A DNA stretch of 17,500 bases from Rhizorhapis sp. SPR117. GTDB taxonomy: Bacteria; Pseudomonadota; Alphaproteobacteria; Sphingomonadales; Sphingomonadaceae. Numbering within the stretch: position 1 is the stretch's first letter; every line of letters starts with the position of its first letter. Both the position numbers and the translations under genes were made by a program. Location of the stretch: contig NZ_JAKKIE010000052.1 in assembly GCF_021742065.1 (NCBI RefSeq), positions 1 through 17,500 of the forward strand. Reading direction: 5' to 3'. Below the pieces are notes generated by a model, which saw only the letters and a program-made list of their open reading frames with translations, was not told the origin of the DNA and did no database searches. Below, one piece after another: positions 1 to 6,611 of this stretch.

Positions 1-16
1 ATCTGAGGCTTTTTGT

Positions 17-1225
17 TCAATCCAACTGGTACAGTTTTACACCGGAATCTTGCACAATTTTACCCCGACGTTGACAACCGGATTTCAACACATTCCGACG
101 GAACAGGCCCACGCCCACGCGGATGATCATTCCGACGCAGAAAATCTGCCAGGGGATGGCAATCAGATGAGGCCATATGTCAGGCGACTGGGCGGCGTGG
201 GCGATCATGGTGAAGGGCGAGCTTAAAGGGAATATCGCGGCCACGATTTCAGCGGTTTGACCAGGCTTGTTGACCGCGTATGAAGCAATAAAGAAGACGA
301 CCACTTGCCCCATGGTGACGGGCATGGACAGGGTCTGCACTTCCCGCACCGTCGATGCCTGCGCGCCGATGCCGATGAAAAGCGCGCCAAGCAGGGAATA
401 GGCCGTGGTGAAATATATGATGCCAAGGGCGATGAAGGCAGGCCAGCCGACCGCAGGCGGGGGCAGTAGCGCCGTAAAGCCGAATGATGCGAAATAGATA
501 ATAAGCGCGGCGCCGCCCCAGATGGAAATGCCAACAAGCGACATGGCAAGCATCGCCATCAGCTTGCCGATGAAAATCGCGTCTATGGGAACGGCGGCGG
601 CCAGTATTTCAATGATCTTGTTCGTTTTTTCCTCAACAAGATTGGACAGGACCATACCGGCAAGCAGCATGGTAAGGAGAAAGAGCAGCACCTGCGCCGC
701 ACGACCAGTCAGCAACCGCGCCTGTTGCTGGACGCCCTGACTTTGGGCCACCGCGTGGGTTTCCAGCCGGGTGATGGGGAGGGTGGCACCGGCGCGTGCG
801 GTGCTGATGAGCAGAGAGACATCGCCTTCCACCCGGCGAATTTGACCTTTCTGTCCCGCCAGCACGGGCTGTTCCAATGTGCCTGACAGAACAGCGGAAA
901 CGCTGCCTTGCGGCTGATTCAACAGCGCGTCGACGCTGCTGCCTGGGGGACCTTCTCTCAAATCGGGTAGGCTATTCTCTCCAAGTTGGCTTGTGAGGCG
1001 ATCATGCGCGCCCCGTAACGCCTGCATATCGGATGCTGTCATCAGGACGCCGATAACGGGCCGTTTTTCCTCGCCCGTCATATCCTGCCCCAAATGTCCG
1101 GCAAGCACGCCAATCACGACAGGGAACAGGGGGCCGAGCAGGAAGAAGATGAAGGCCTTGGAAAAAATGACTGCCGTAAAATCCCGCCGGGCGATGACAA
1201 AGGCGGCGCGCAGCAATTCCTTCAT
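17..1225 (-). CDS. ABC-2 type (NatB-like) export permease
   Basis: Membrane subunit of an ABC exporter, 402 residues, on the minus strand. One hydrophobic segment near residues 24-44 is followed by a soluble, probably periplasmic region (about 45-175) and then a cluster of membrane segments from about residue 175 to 385. The stretch EEKTNKIIEIL after the second membrane segment is typical of the ABC-2/NatB permease family (COG1668-like). The ATG start lies inside the stop of the upstream ATPase gene (ATGA overlap), so the two are very likely translationally coupled and form one transporter. NatB-type permeases are associated with Na+ or small-molecule export, but the substrate here cannot be read from sequence. 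The tail after VLKSG is basic and ends 16 nt from the window edge. Family confident, substrate unknown. Confidence 0.9.
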   Translation of the reverse strand: MKELLRAAFVIARRDFTAVIFSKAFIFFLLGPLFPVVIGVLAGHLGQDMTGEEKRPVIGVLMTASDMQALRGAHDRLTSQLGENSLPDLREGPPGSSVDALLNQPQGSVSAVLSGTLEQPVLAGQKGQIRRVEGDVSLLISTARAGATLPITRLETHAVAQSQGVQQQARLLTGRAAQVLLFLLTMLLAGMVLSNLVEEKTNKIIEILAAAVPIDAIFIGKLMAMLAMSLVGISIWGGAALIIYFASFGFTALLPPPAVGWPAFIALGIIYFTTAYSLLGALFIGIGAQASTVREVQTLSMPVTMGQVVVFFIASYAVNKPGQTAEIVAAIFPLSSPFTMIAHAAQSPDIWPHLIAIPWQIFCVGMIIRVGVGLFRRNVLKSGCQRRGKIVQDSGVKLYQLD

Positions 1226-2163
1226 GCCGCATCCTCCTGTTCCGGCTCGTCCATTTCGCGCACCACCGTTTCCCCCGCGATGGCGACGAAAGCATCATGC
1301 AGGCCGGGCCGTTCGATGGCGAGCGCTTCAATCCCCGCATTGCCCTCCACCAGCGCTTTCAACAGTGGTTCGACGCCTCCTTCAGGCAGGGTGAAGTGCC
1401 AGACGGTTCCATCCACTCGCGTGTCAGGGGGAAGGGCGGCACGCCATGGCCCATCGGTCCGTCGGGTTTCCAGGCGAACTTGCGGACGCAAACGGTCGCG
1501 AGCATCCGACACCCGCCCTTCGAACCGGACCTTGCCGTCGGCGATTATGGCGATGCGTTCGCACAATCGTTCGGCATGGGCGATAACATGGGTGGAAAAA
1601 ATGATGGTGACGCCATCGGCGGCCTTGCGGCGGATCAGTTGTTCGAGCTTGCCCTGATTGATCGCATCCAACCCTGAAAACGGTTCGTCCAGTACAATGA
1701 GCCGCGGTTCATGCACGATGGCGCCCAGCAATTGCACCGTTTGGGCCATGCCCTTGGATAGAGTGCGGATAGGCTTGTCCACTGCCGTTCCAAGTCCATG
1801 TTCGGTCATGAGTGCCCGTCCCCGCCGCCGTCCCTCGGCTAGCGGCAGGCCACGCAACGCGCCCATGAAAGCGATGGCGTCATAGGCCTTCATCGATGGA
1901 TAAAGCCCGCGCTCTTCCGGCAGGTACCCAACCATGCGGACCATATCGATCGGCTTTTTCGCGCCCAGTAAATGGCGCGTCCCCGCATCGGGATCGATGA
2001 TGCCCAGCAACATGCGCAGCAATGTCGTCTTGCCCGCGCCATTGGGTCCCAATATGCCGTAGATGCTGCCCCGGGGAACAGCTATATCGACGCCATCCAC
2101 TGCACGGAAGGAACCGAAATCCTTGACAAGCCCATATGCTTCAACAGCATAGGGCGTTTGCAT
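1222..2163 (-). CDS. ABC transporter ATP-binding protein (NatA-like)
   Basis: Cytoplasmic ATPase that powers the permease encoded just downstream; about 313 residues. Visible motifs in order: Walker A GPNGAGKTT, a signature loop LSKGMAQ (the usual LSGGQ is altered, as is common in this subfamily), Walker B LIVLDEPFSGLD, and the H-loop histidine in STHVIAHAE. The C-terminal extension of about 90 residues ending near HDAFVAIAGE fits the DUF4162 region of NatA-type ATPases (COG4152-like). I chose ATG at 2163 because AGGGGA lies 4 nt upstream; an in-frame ATG at 2178 and a TTG at 2208 are alternatives, but the latter would overlap queG. The stop overlaps the permease start by 4 nt. Confidence 0.9.
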   Translation of the reverse strand: MQTPYAVEAYGLVKDFGSFRAVDGVDIAVPRGSIYGILGPNGAGKTTLLRMLLGIIDPDAGTRHLLGAKKPIDMVRMVGYLPEERGLYPSMKAYDAIAFMGALRGLPLAEGRRRGRALMTEHGLGTAVDKPIRTLSKGMAQTVQLLGAIVHEPRLIVLDEPFSGLDAINQGKLEQLIRRKAADGVTIIFSTHVIAHAERLCERIAIIADGKVRFEGRVSDARDRLRPQVRLETRRTDGPWRAALPPDTRVDGTVWHFTLPEGGVEPLLKALVEGNAGIEALAIERPGLHDAFVAIAGETVVREMDEPEQEDAA

Positions 2164-2201
2164 ATCGTCCCCTGTCATCGGGGTCAGGATAGTCGCGCCA
2201 T

Positions 2202-3254
2202 ATGACAAGACAAGGCGAAAATATCGAAGAGCGCATCAAGGCGCAGGCGGCGGCGTTGGGCTTTGCCGATTGCGCGATCGCGCACGCCGACGCCGCGCCG
2301 AAAACTGCGGAGCGCCTTGCCCAATGGCTGTCGGAAGGACGGCATGGCGACATGATCTGGATGGAGGAGCGCGCCGCCCAGCGCGGGTCGCCGCAGGGGC
2401 TGTGGCCCGATGTGCGATCGGTCATCATGCTGGGAATGAGCTATGCCCCCGCGCGCGATCCGCTGGCATTGGAGCATGCGCAGGACATTGGCCGCATCTC
2501 GGTCTATGCGCAGGGGCAGGATTATCATGACGTCGTCAAAAAAGGCCTGAAAGCTCTCGCCCGCTGGATGATCGATGAAGCGGGCGGGGAATTGAAGGTG
2601 TTTGTCGACACTGCGCCCGTCATGGAAAAACCGCTTGCAGAAGCGGCGGGGCTTGGTTGGCAAGGCAAGCACAGCAATCTGGTCAGCCGCTCCCACGGAA
2701 GCTGGCTGTTTCTGGGCGCGATCTATACGACGCTGGACCTGTCACCAGACGTGCCGGGACGCGACCGCTGCGGCAGTTGCGATGCATGCCAGCGGGCCTG
2801 TCCTACCGATGCCTTTCCCGCGCCCTACCGCGTCGATGCACGCAAATGCATTTCCTATCTGACGATCGAGCATAAGGGGCCGATCCCGATCGAATATCGC
2901 GCTGCCATCGGCAACCGCATTTATGGCTGCGATGACTGTCTGGCGGTGTGCCCATGGAACAAGTTCGCCGACAGCGCGGCGGCGAACAAGGCCTTTATGG
3001 GCCGTTCGGAACTGGCTGCCCCTAGCTTGACAGATCTGCTGGAACTGGATGATGCGGCATTTCGCGCAGTGTTTGCAGGTTCCCCGATCAAGCGGATCGG
3101 CCGCGACCGGATGGTACGTAACGCAGCGATCGCGGCGGGGAATAGCGGTAATGCCGGATACAAGGTGCAATTGCAGCGATTGGCGCAGGATCAAAATGAG
3201 GTTGTGCGTGATGCGGCGGCATGGGCACTAGCGCAGTTATTGGAGGCGCGCTAG
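2202..3254 (+). CDS. queG: Epoxyqueuosine reductase QueG
   Basis: Reduces epoxyqueuosine to queuosine in the wobble position of tRNAs with GUN anticodons (His, Tyr, Asn, Asp), the last step of queuosine synthesis, using cobalamin and two 4Fe-4S clusters. The 350 residues show the family's VDTAP motif with the likely catalytic acid Asp136, LGWQGKHSN (151-159), a ferredoxin-type set Cys190-x2-Cys193-x2-Cys196-x3-Cys200-Pro, and a second set Cys216 with Cys243-x2-Cys246-x3-Cys250-Pro in CDDCLAVCPWN. The C-terminus (about 300-350) is a short HEAT-like helical repeat, as in QueG proteins. It is divergent from the ABC operon, with only 38 nt between starts. An AGGA about 11 nt upstream of the ATG could be the ribosome site. 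No other queuosine gene is in the window. Confidence 0.96.
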   Translation: MTRQGENIEERIKAQAAALGFADCAIAHADAAPKTAERLAQWLSEGRHGDMIWMEERAAQRGSPQGLWPDVRSVIMLGMSYAPARDPLALEHAQDIGRISVYAQGQDYHDVVKKGLKALARWMIDEAGGELKVFVDTAPVMEKPLAEAAGLGWQGKHSNLVSRSHGSWLFLGAIYTTLDLSPDVPGRDRCGSCDACQRACPTDAFPAPYRVDARKCISYLTIEHKGPIPIEYRAAIGNRIYGCDDCLAVCPWNKFADSAAANKAFMGRSELAAPSLTDLLELDDAAFRAVFAGSPIKRIGRDRMVRNAAIAAGNSGNAGYKVQLQRLAQDQNEVVRDAAAWALAQLLEAR

Positions 3255-3255
3255 C

Positions 3256-3271
3256 GGCCCTTGCAGGGGCC
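3256..3271. other. Short GC-rich palindrome after queG
   Basis: GGCCCTTGCAGGGGCC begins 2 nt after the queG stop and can fold into a short hairpin (GGCCC/GGGCC around a small loop). No T-tract follows, so it is at best a weak terminator or an RNA-end stabiliser. Confidence 0.25.
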
Positions 3272-3460
3272 ATATGTCACCGACATGATAGTCGCCTCAC
3301 CTCGATGGCTGTGGAGGTAATGGAAGCCCAACGTCCAGCGCGAGTGCAACAATCAAGATAGACAATTATTTCAAGTATATCAGGCTATTGACCATAGTCG
3401 TTATACTGCACATGCGATCAAAGTGGCGCAAAATTATGCTTCAGAAATAACCTATAGCAA

Positions 3461-3489
3461 TTGCCACATTTTTGCCAAAATGGTATAAA
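3461..3489 (+). promoter_or_regulatory. Sigma70-like promoter candidate with palindromic spacer
   Basis: TTGCCA (3461-3466), a 17-nt spacer and TATAAA (3484-3489) match the sigma70 consensus at 5 of 6 positions in each box, and TG at 3481-3482 gives an extended -10. The spacer contains the perfect inverted repeat CATTTT-TGCC-AAAATG (3467-3482), which could be an operator. Transcription would start near 3496, about 60 nt before the ATG at 3559. Read from sequence only. Confidence 0.5.
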
Positions 3490-3558
3490 GACTCAGACGA
3501 CTATTCACATTGGGCAAGAAGGATCGGCCGTCAGTCATGTTTGACTGGAGGAAAGAAA

Positions 3559-4395
3559 ATGCGCTGGCACGCTTTAACGATATCTATCGCGATTGTATCA
3601 ACCAGTATCATGTCCGTAACGGCTTACGCCCAACCCGTCATGAAGGAAGATTGCTGGTATCCGGATGAACTTTCAGCTGCACAAGTTCAGAATTTTCAAA
3701 CCATGTTAATGATAGGTACTTTCAAGTGTCTGGAAAAAATGCCGAGCACTCTTGAAAGTTATAAACTTTTTATGAATAATAAAAGAGACTTTCTTGTTCA
3801 TAATAAAAATATAGTAATTTCACGTTTCATTAGACAGTATGGGCAATCGTCTGGAAATATGGCTTATATGAATTATGAAACAGGTGTTGGAAATCTTCAT
3901 TCCATGAAAAACATCATTGATCGATGTGAAACCATTGGTGCCTATTCGCGGTTGGCGGCTAACGCCTCGGAGTCCGATCTGGTTGAGTTTTCGCGTACCG
4001 TGGCTGACAATTTGCTCGCGGTTGCCTGTCCCGCCGATCAGGGAAGTTCGGTTGCATCTATGGCTGTGACTCAGCCGCCTATGGCGGATTTGCGTACCGC
4101 AAGCACCGCTGCGACTACCCAGCCGACTGCTGCCTCGAATATGCCTGCCCCACTGAACGCGCCAGCCGCGACGGAGCCGGCATCTGGGCCGGCAGCGGTA
4201 TTGAGCCCAAATGCTGAACCGCCCGTAGCAAATGCATCATTTGCTTCCGCACCAGAGCCGGTCGACATCGCAGATGCGCCTGCCACACCGACTGCGGCAC
4301 AGGCACTGCAGGATGCGGCTCGAGCGTTAGCGCTGGCCGCCACGGCGCTGCAGGCGAAAGCTGCGACGCCGACCGAGGTCGCGGACTCCAATTAG
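3559..4395 (+). CDS. Secreted protein of unknown function, Cys-containing domain plus Ala/Pro-rich tail
   Basis: About 278 residues. The start at 3559 is supported by GGAGGA (3547-3552) and by the signal peptide it gives, with a hydrophobic core at residues 6-22 and likely cleavage after TAYA (near residue 24). The mature N-terminal half (about 30-158) has four cysteines (32, 57, 123, 157), suited to two disulfides in the periplasm, and is rich in Met, Asn and Lys. The second half (about 165-278) is Ala/Pro/Thr-rich, low complexity and probably disordered, ending in an Ala-rich helix-like stretch (AAQALQDAARALALAATAL). Base composition is split: 3721-3900 is about 30% GC by hand count, while the tail returns to the high GC of the window. 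No catalytic motif is visible and I assign no function. It faces the lipoprotein gene convergently, 49 nt away. Confidence 0.75.
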   Translation: MRWHALTISIAIVSTSIMSVTAYAQPVMKEDCWYPDELSAAQVQNFQTMLMIGTFKCLEKMPSTLESYKLFMNNKRDFLVHNKNIVISRFIRQYGQSSGNMAYMNYETGVGNLHSMKNIIDRCETIGAYSRLAANASESDLVEFSRTVADNLLAVACPADQGSSVASMAVTQPPMADLRTASTAATTQPTAASNMPAPLNAPAATEPASGPAAVLSPNAEPPVANASFASAPEPVDIADAPATPTAAQALQDAARALALAATALQAKAATPTEVADSN

Positions 4396-4444
4396 GCTCG
4401 CCTGGATTATACCCCGGCCCACGTCGCCAAAACGGACGGAGCGA

Positions 4445-4816
4445 TCAATTCGTCTGTAAGGATTGGATACATGCGCCTGTGTCGGTGTCGTTGCCATTTG
4501 GCAGCCGGGTATCGATATGCGTGACGATCGGTTCCTTCTTCCTGCCAGTTACATAAAGATAGGCATCAAGAACGCAGCGGCCATTGGTGAATTGCAATTT
4601 GCGGACGGTGCGCTCGCGGATGTCGAGGCGTGGCTGTCCGAACATGGCAACCAATTGGCGCGCGTCCCTGCCAGCGATCCCTTCGGGCGCGCTGCCGTAA
4701 TGGGCCGCGCTGCGCATGGTCGGGGACGGGGCGGTGCCCACTGCAGCAGGGCCGACACAGCCCGGCAACAGCAGGATTAATGAACAGGGCAAGGCGGCAA
4801 AGCGAAAAACAGTCAT
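4445..4816 (-). CDS. Small putative lipoprotein
   Basis: About 123 residues. The chosen ATG at 4816 gives a lipoprotein signal peptide, MTVFRFAALPCSLILLLPGC, with a lipobox-like LPGC (Cys20; Pro before Gly is unusual). The mature part contains GRDARQLVAMFGQP, a beta-rich stretch, and two cysteines (81 and 116) that could pair. The pattern of a small helix with FGxP, a Cys-Leu-Asp strand and a late Cys is, from memory, seen in unannotated alphaproteobacterial lipoproteins and resembles SmpA/OmlA-like folds; this is weak inference. A reading frame extends upstream to 4990, but that part lacks a signal and overlaps the adenosine kinase start, so I reject it. The gene is divergent from adenosine kinase with 113 nt between starts. 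Confidence 0.75.
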   Translation of the reverse strand: MTVFRFAALPCSLILLLPGCVGPAAVGTAPSPTMRSAAHYGSAPEGIAGRDARQLVAMFGQPRLDIRERTVRKLQFTNGRCVLDAYLYVTGRKKEPIVTHIDTRLPNGNDTDTGACIQSLQTN

Positions 4817-4916
4817 CGCGCTTTCTTTGCGCGACACCGGGGGCAGGGTCAATCGTCCATTGCATCGCCGGGATGGGCCGTTTAGGCGAAACGTCCTGTT
4901 GCCATCCACCGGAATG

Positions 4917-4932
4917 AAAAGGACATAATGTG
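4917..4932 (+). promoter_or_regulatory. Ribosome binding site deciding a GTG start
   Basis: AAAAGGA (4917-4923) stands 6 nt before GTG at 4930. The overlapping ATG at 4928 is followed directly by TGA, so it cannot start the gene; GTG is the only start at the right spacing. Confidence 0.7.
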
Positions 4933-5925
4933 ACGCAAGCCCGCCTGGACATTGTTGCTGTAGGCAACGCCATTGTCGATGTGATCGCACAGTCCGACGA
5001 CGCTTTTCTGGCCAGTCATGCTCTCGCCAAGGGGGGTATGCAGCTGATCGACGCGGAAACGGCGGAGCTGCTGTACAGCAATATGGGTGCTGGAGTGGAA
5101 ATCAGCGGTGGATCAGCCGCCAATACCCTGGCTGGAATGGCGGCCCTTGGCATGCAATGCGGCTTTATTGGGCAAGTACGCGACGATCAGTTGGGCAGCG
5201 TGTTCGCGCATGACATCCGTGCGCTTGGCATCCATTATATGACCGAGGCCCGAACGGAAGAGCCGCCGACGGCCCGCTGCCTGATTCTGGTCACACCCGA
5301 TGCGCAGCGCACGATGAATACCTTTCTGGGGGCATCGCAATTTCTCCCGGCCTCCGCGCTTGATCCTGAATTGATCGCTTCGGCCCGGATGCTGTATCTG
5401 GAGGGCTATCTCTGGGACCCTGAAGAACCGCGCGCAGCCATGCGGTCGGCAATCGACATAGCCCGCAAGGCAGGACGGGAGGTCGCCTTCACCCTGTCCG
5501 ACAATTTCTGCATCGATCGCCACCGTGACGATTTCCAGGCACTGATTCACAACGGCGATATCGATGTCCTGTTCGCCAATGAAGGCGAGATTCAGGCGCT
5601 CAACCAGATCGCCAATTTCGAGAAGGCGGTCGCCGCAACGGCGGGCAAGGTTCCCACGCTCGTGGTGACGCGCAGCGAAAAGGGTGCAATCGCGATTCGG
5701 GACGGCATGCGTTATGAAGTCGCTGCGGCGCCGGTCGAACATATCATCGATACGACGGGTGCTGGCGATTTGTTCGCGGCGGGGTTCCTGACCGGCTATT
5801 TGAGCGGTCGTCCTTTGAGTGTCAGTCTCGATATGGGTGCGATTGCCGCGGCAGAGGTTATTTCCCATTACGGCGCACGGCCGGAGGTCGATTTGCGGAG
5901 GCTGCTGGCGCAAAAACTGGGCTGA
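4930..5925 (+). CDS. Adenosine kinase (PfkB family)
   Basis: Cytoplasmic ribokinase-fold kinase, 331 residues, likely phosphorylating adenosine to AMP in purine salvage. Visible family signatures are the N-terminal substrate-binding GGSAANT (60-66) and the C-terminal DTTGAGD (274-280), where the final Asp280 is the catalytic base and GAG forms the anion hole. FANEGEI (215-221) is the usual NxxE-type segment that helps bind Mg and phosphate. Length and the ACCA-like opening DIVAVGNAIVDVIA match the adenosine kinase branch more than fructokinase or ribokinase, but substrate choice within PfkB proteins is hard to read from sequence. It starts at GTG. It is convergent with ppa, with a REP-like palindrome between them. 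Confidence 0.88.
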   Translation: MTQARLDIVAVGNAIVDVIAQSDDAFLASHALAKGGMQLIDAETAELLYSNMGAGVEISGGSAANTLAGMAALGMQCGFIGQVRDDQLGSVFAHDIRALGIHYMTEARTEEPPTARCLILVTPDAQRTMNTFLGASQFLPASALDPELIASARMLYLEGYLWDPEEPRAAMRSAIDIARKAGREVAFTLSDNFCIDRHRDDFQALIHNGDIDVLFANEGEIQALNQIANFEKAVAATAGKVPTLVVTRSEKGAIAIRDGMRYEVAAAPVEHIIDTTGAGDLFAAGFLTGYLSGRPLSVSLDMGAIAAAEVISHYGARPEVDLRRLLAQKLG

Positions 5926-5974
5926 TCGGTGGTTCTTCGGTATTGCTTCATTTGAAACATTGCCAAAGATAGTC

Positions 5975-6002
5975 CGTCACCCCCGCCGAGGCAGGGGTGA
6001 CG
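5975..6002. repeat. REP-like palindrome between convergent genes
   Basis: A 28-nt imperfect palindrome with arms CGTCACCCCCGCC and GGCAGGGGTGACG (one mismatch) around GA. No T-tract follows, so it does not look like a classical intrinsic terminator, although transcripts from both sides could fold it. Its form resembles dispersed REP-type palindromes common in proteobacterial intergenic regions. I see no second copy in the window. Confidence 0.5.
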
Positions 6003-6048
6003 AGATATGAGTGACGAAGAATGCCGCTCATCACCCAACCCAGCCGGA

Positions 6049-6588
6049 TCAGGCGGCCTTGGCCTGCTTTGCGCGTTCGATGGCTTCCATTACAATATTG
6101 CGGGCTTCATCGGCATCGCCCCAAGTGCCGATCCGCACCCATTTCTTCGCTTCCAGATCTTTGTAATGGGTGAAGAAATGCTCGATCTGCTGCATCACGA
6201 TTTCGGGCAGGTCGCCCTTTTCCCCCACCTTGCTGTAATAGGGAAAGGTGCCATCGACAGGCACGGTCAGCAGCTTTTCATCGCCACCCGCTTCATCTTC
6301 CAGCTTCAGCACAGCAATCGGGCGCACGCGCACCACGCAGCCGGGGACGAATGGCGAGCGCGCCACAACCAGCGCGTCCAGTGGATCGCCATCAGGGGAA
6401 AGCGTATGGGGGATGAAGCCGTAATTGGCGGGATAACGCATCGGCGTATGCAGAATGCGATCGACAAACAGGGCGCCTGATTTCTTGTCGAATTCATATT
6501 TGACGGGCTCGCCGCCAACGGGAACCTCGATAATGACGTTCAGGCTGTTGGGCGGATCGTCGCCGATCGGGATCAAGTCGATGTTCAT
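6049..6588 (-). CDS. ppa: Inorganic pyrophosphatase, family I
   Basis: Hydrolyses pyrophosphate to two phosphates in the cytoplasm, pulling forward aminoacylation and nucleotide polymerisation. With the ATG at 6588 the protein has 179 residues, normal for the bacterial hexameric type. The signature DGDPLDAL (66-73) supplies Asp66, Asp68 and Asp71, and EDEAGGDEK supplies Asp98, Asp103 and Lys105; these and Lys30, Arg44 and Tyr56 sit one position after their E. coli counterparts. The start at 6588 is preferred because ACAGGA lies 10 nt upstream, whereas the TTG at 6597 is too close to it. The gene follows the M61 peptidase on the same strand after 23 nt and may share its transcript. Confidence 0.97.
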   Translation of the reverse strand: MNIDLIPIGDDPPNSLNVIIEVPVGGEPVKYEFDKKSGALFVDRILHTPMRYPANYGFIPHTLSPDGDPLDALVVARSPFVPGCVVRVRPIAVLKLEDEAGGDEKLLTVPVDGTFPYYSKVGEKGDLPEIVMQQIEHFFTHYKDLEAKKWVRIGTWGDADEARNIVMEAIERAKQAKAA

Positions 6589-6611
6589 TTCAAGCAAATC
6601 CTGTGTGAATA

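Larger units (their letters stand above)
3255..3558. other. Low-GC intergenic region, no gene seen
   Basis: This 304-nt gap between queG and the secreted protein becomes markedly AT-rich after about 3340; by hand count 3361-3480 is about 36% GC. It holds the palindrome after queG, a promoter candidate (3461-3489) and a strong ribosome site just before 3559. I see no convincing RNA gene or short ORF. An in-frame extension of the downstream reading frame back to 3472 has no ribosome site and lacks an N-terminal signal peptide. Confidence 0.6.

Noticed and set aside
3388..3407. TTGACC and TATACT as a promoter
   Set aside because: The spacer is only 8 nt, far too short for sigma70.
3472..3558. 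N-terminal extension of the secreted protein frame
   Set aside because: The start at 3559 has a strong ribosome site and opens directly with a signal peptide. The extension would bury the signal and overlap the promoter's -10 box.
4817..4990. Upstream extension of the lipoprotein frame
   Set aside because: It overlaps the adenosine kinase start and puts the lipobox some 78 residues in, which would not work as a signal peptide.
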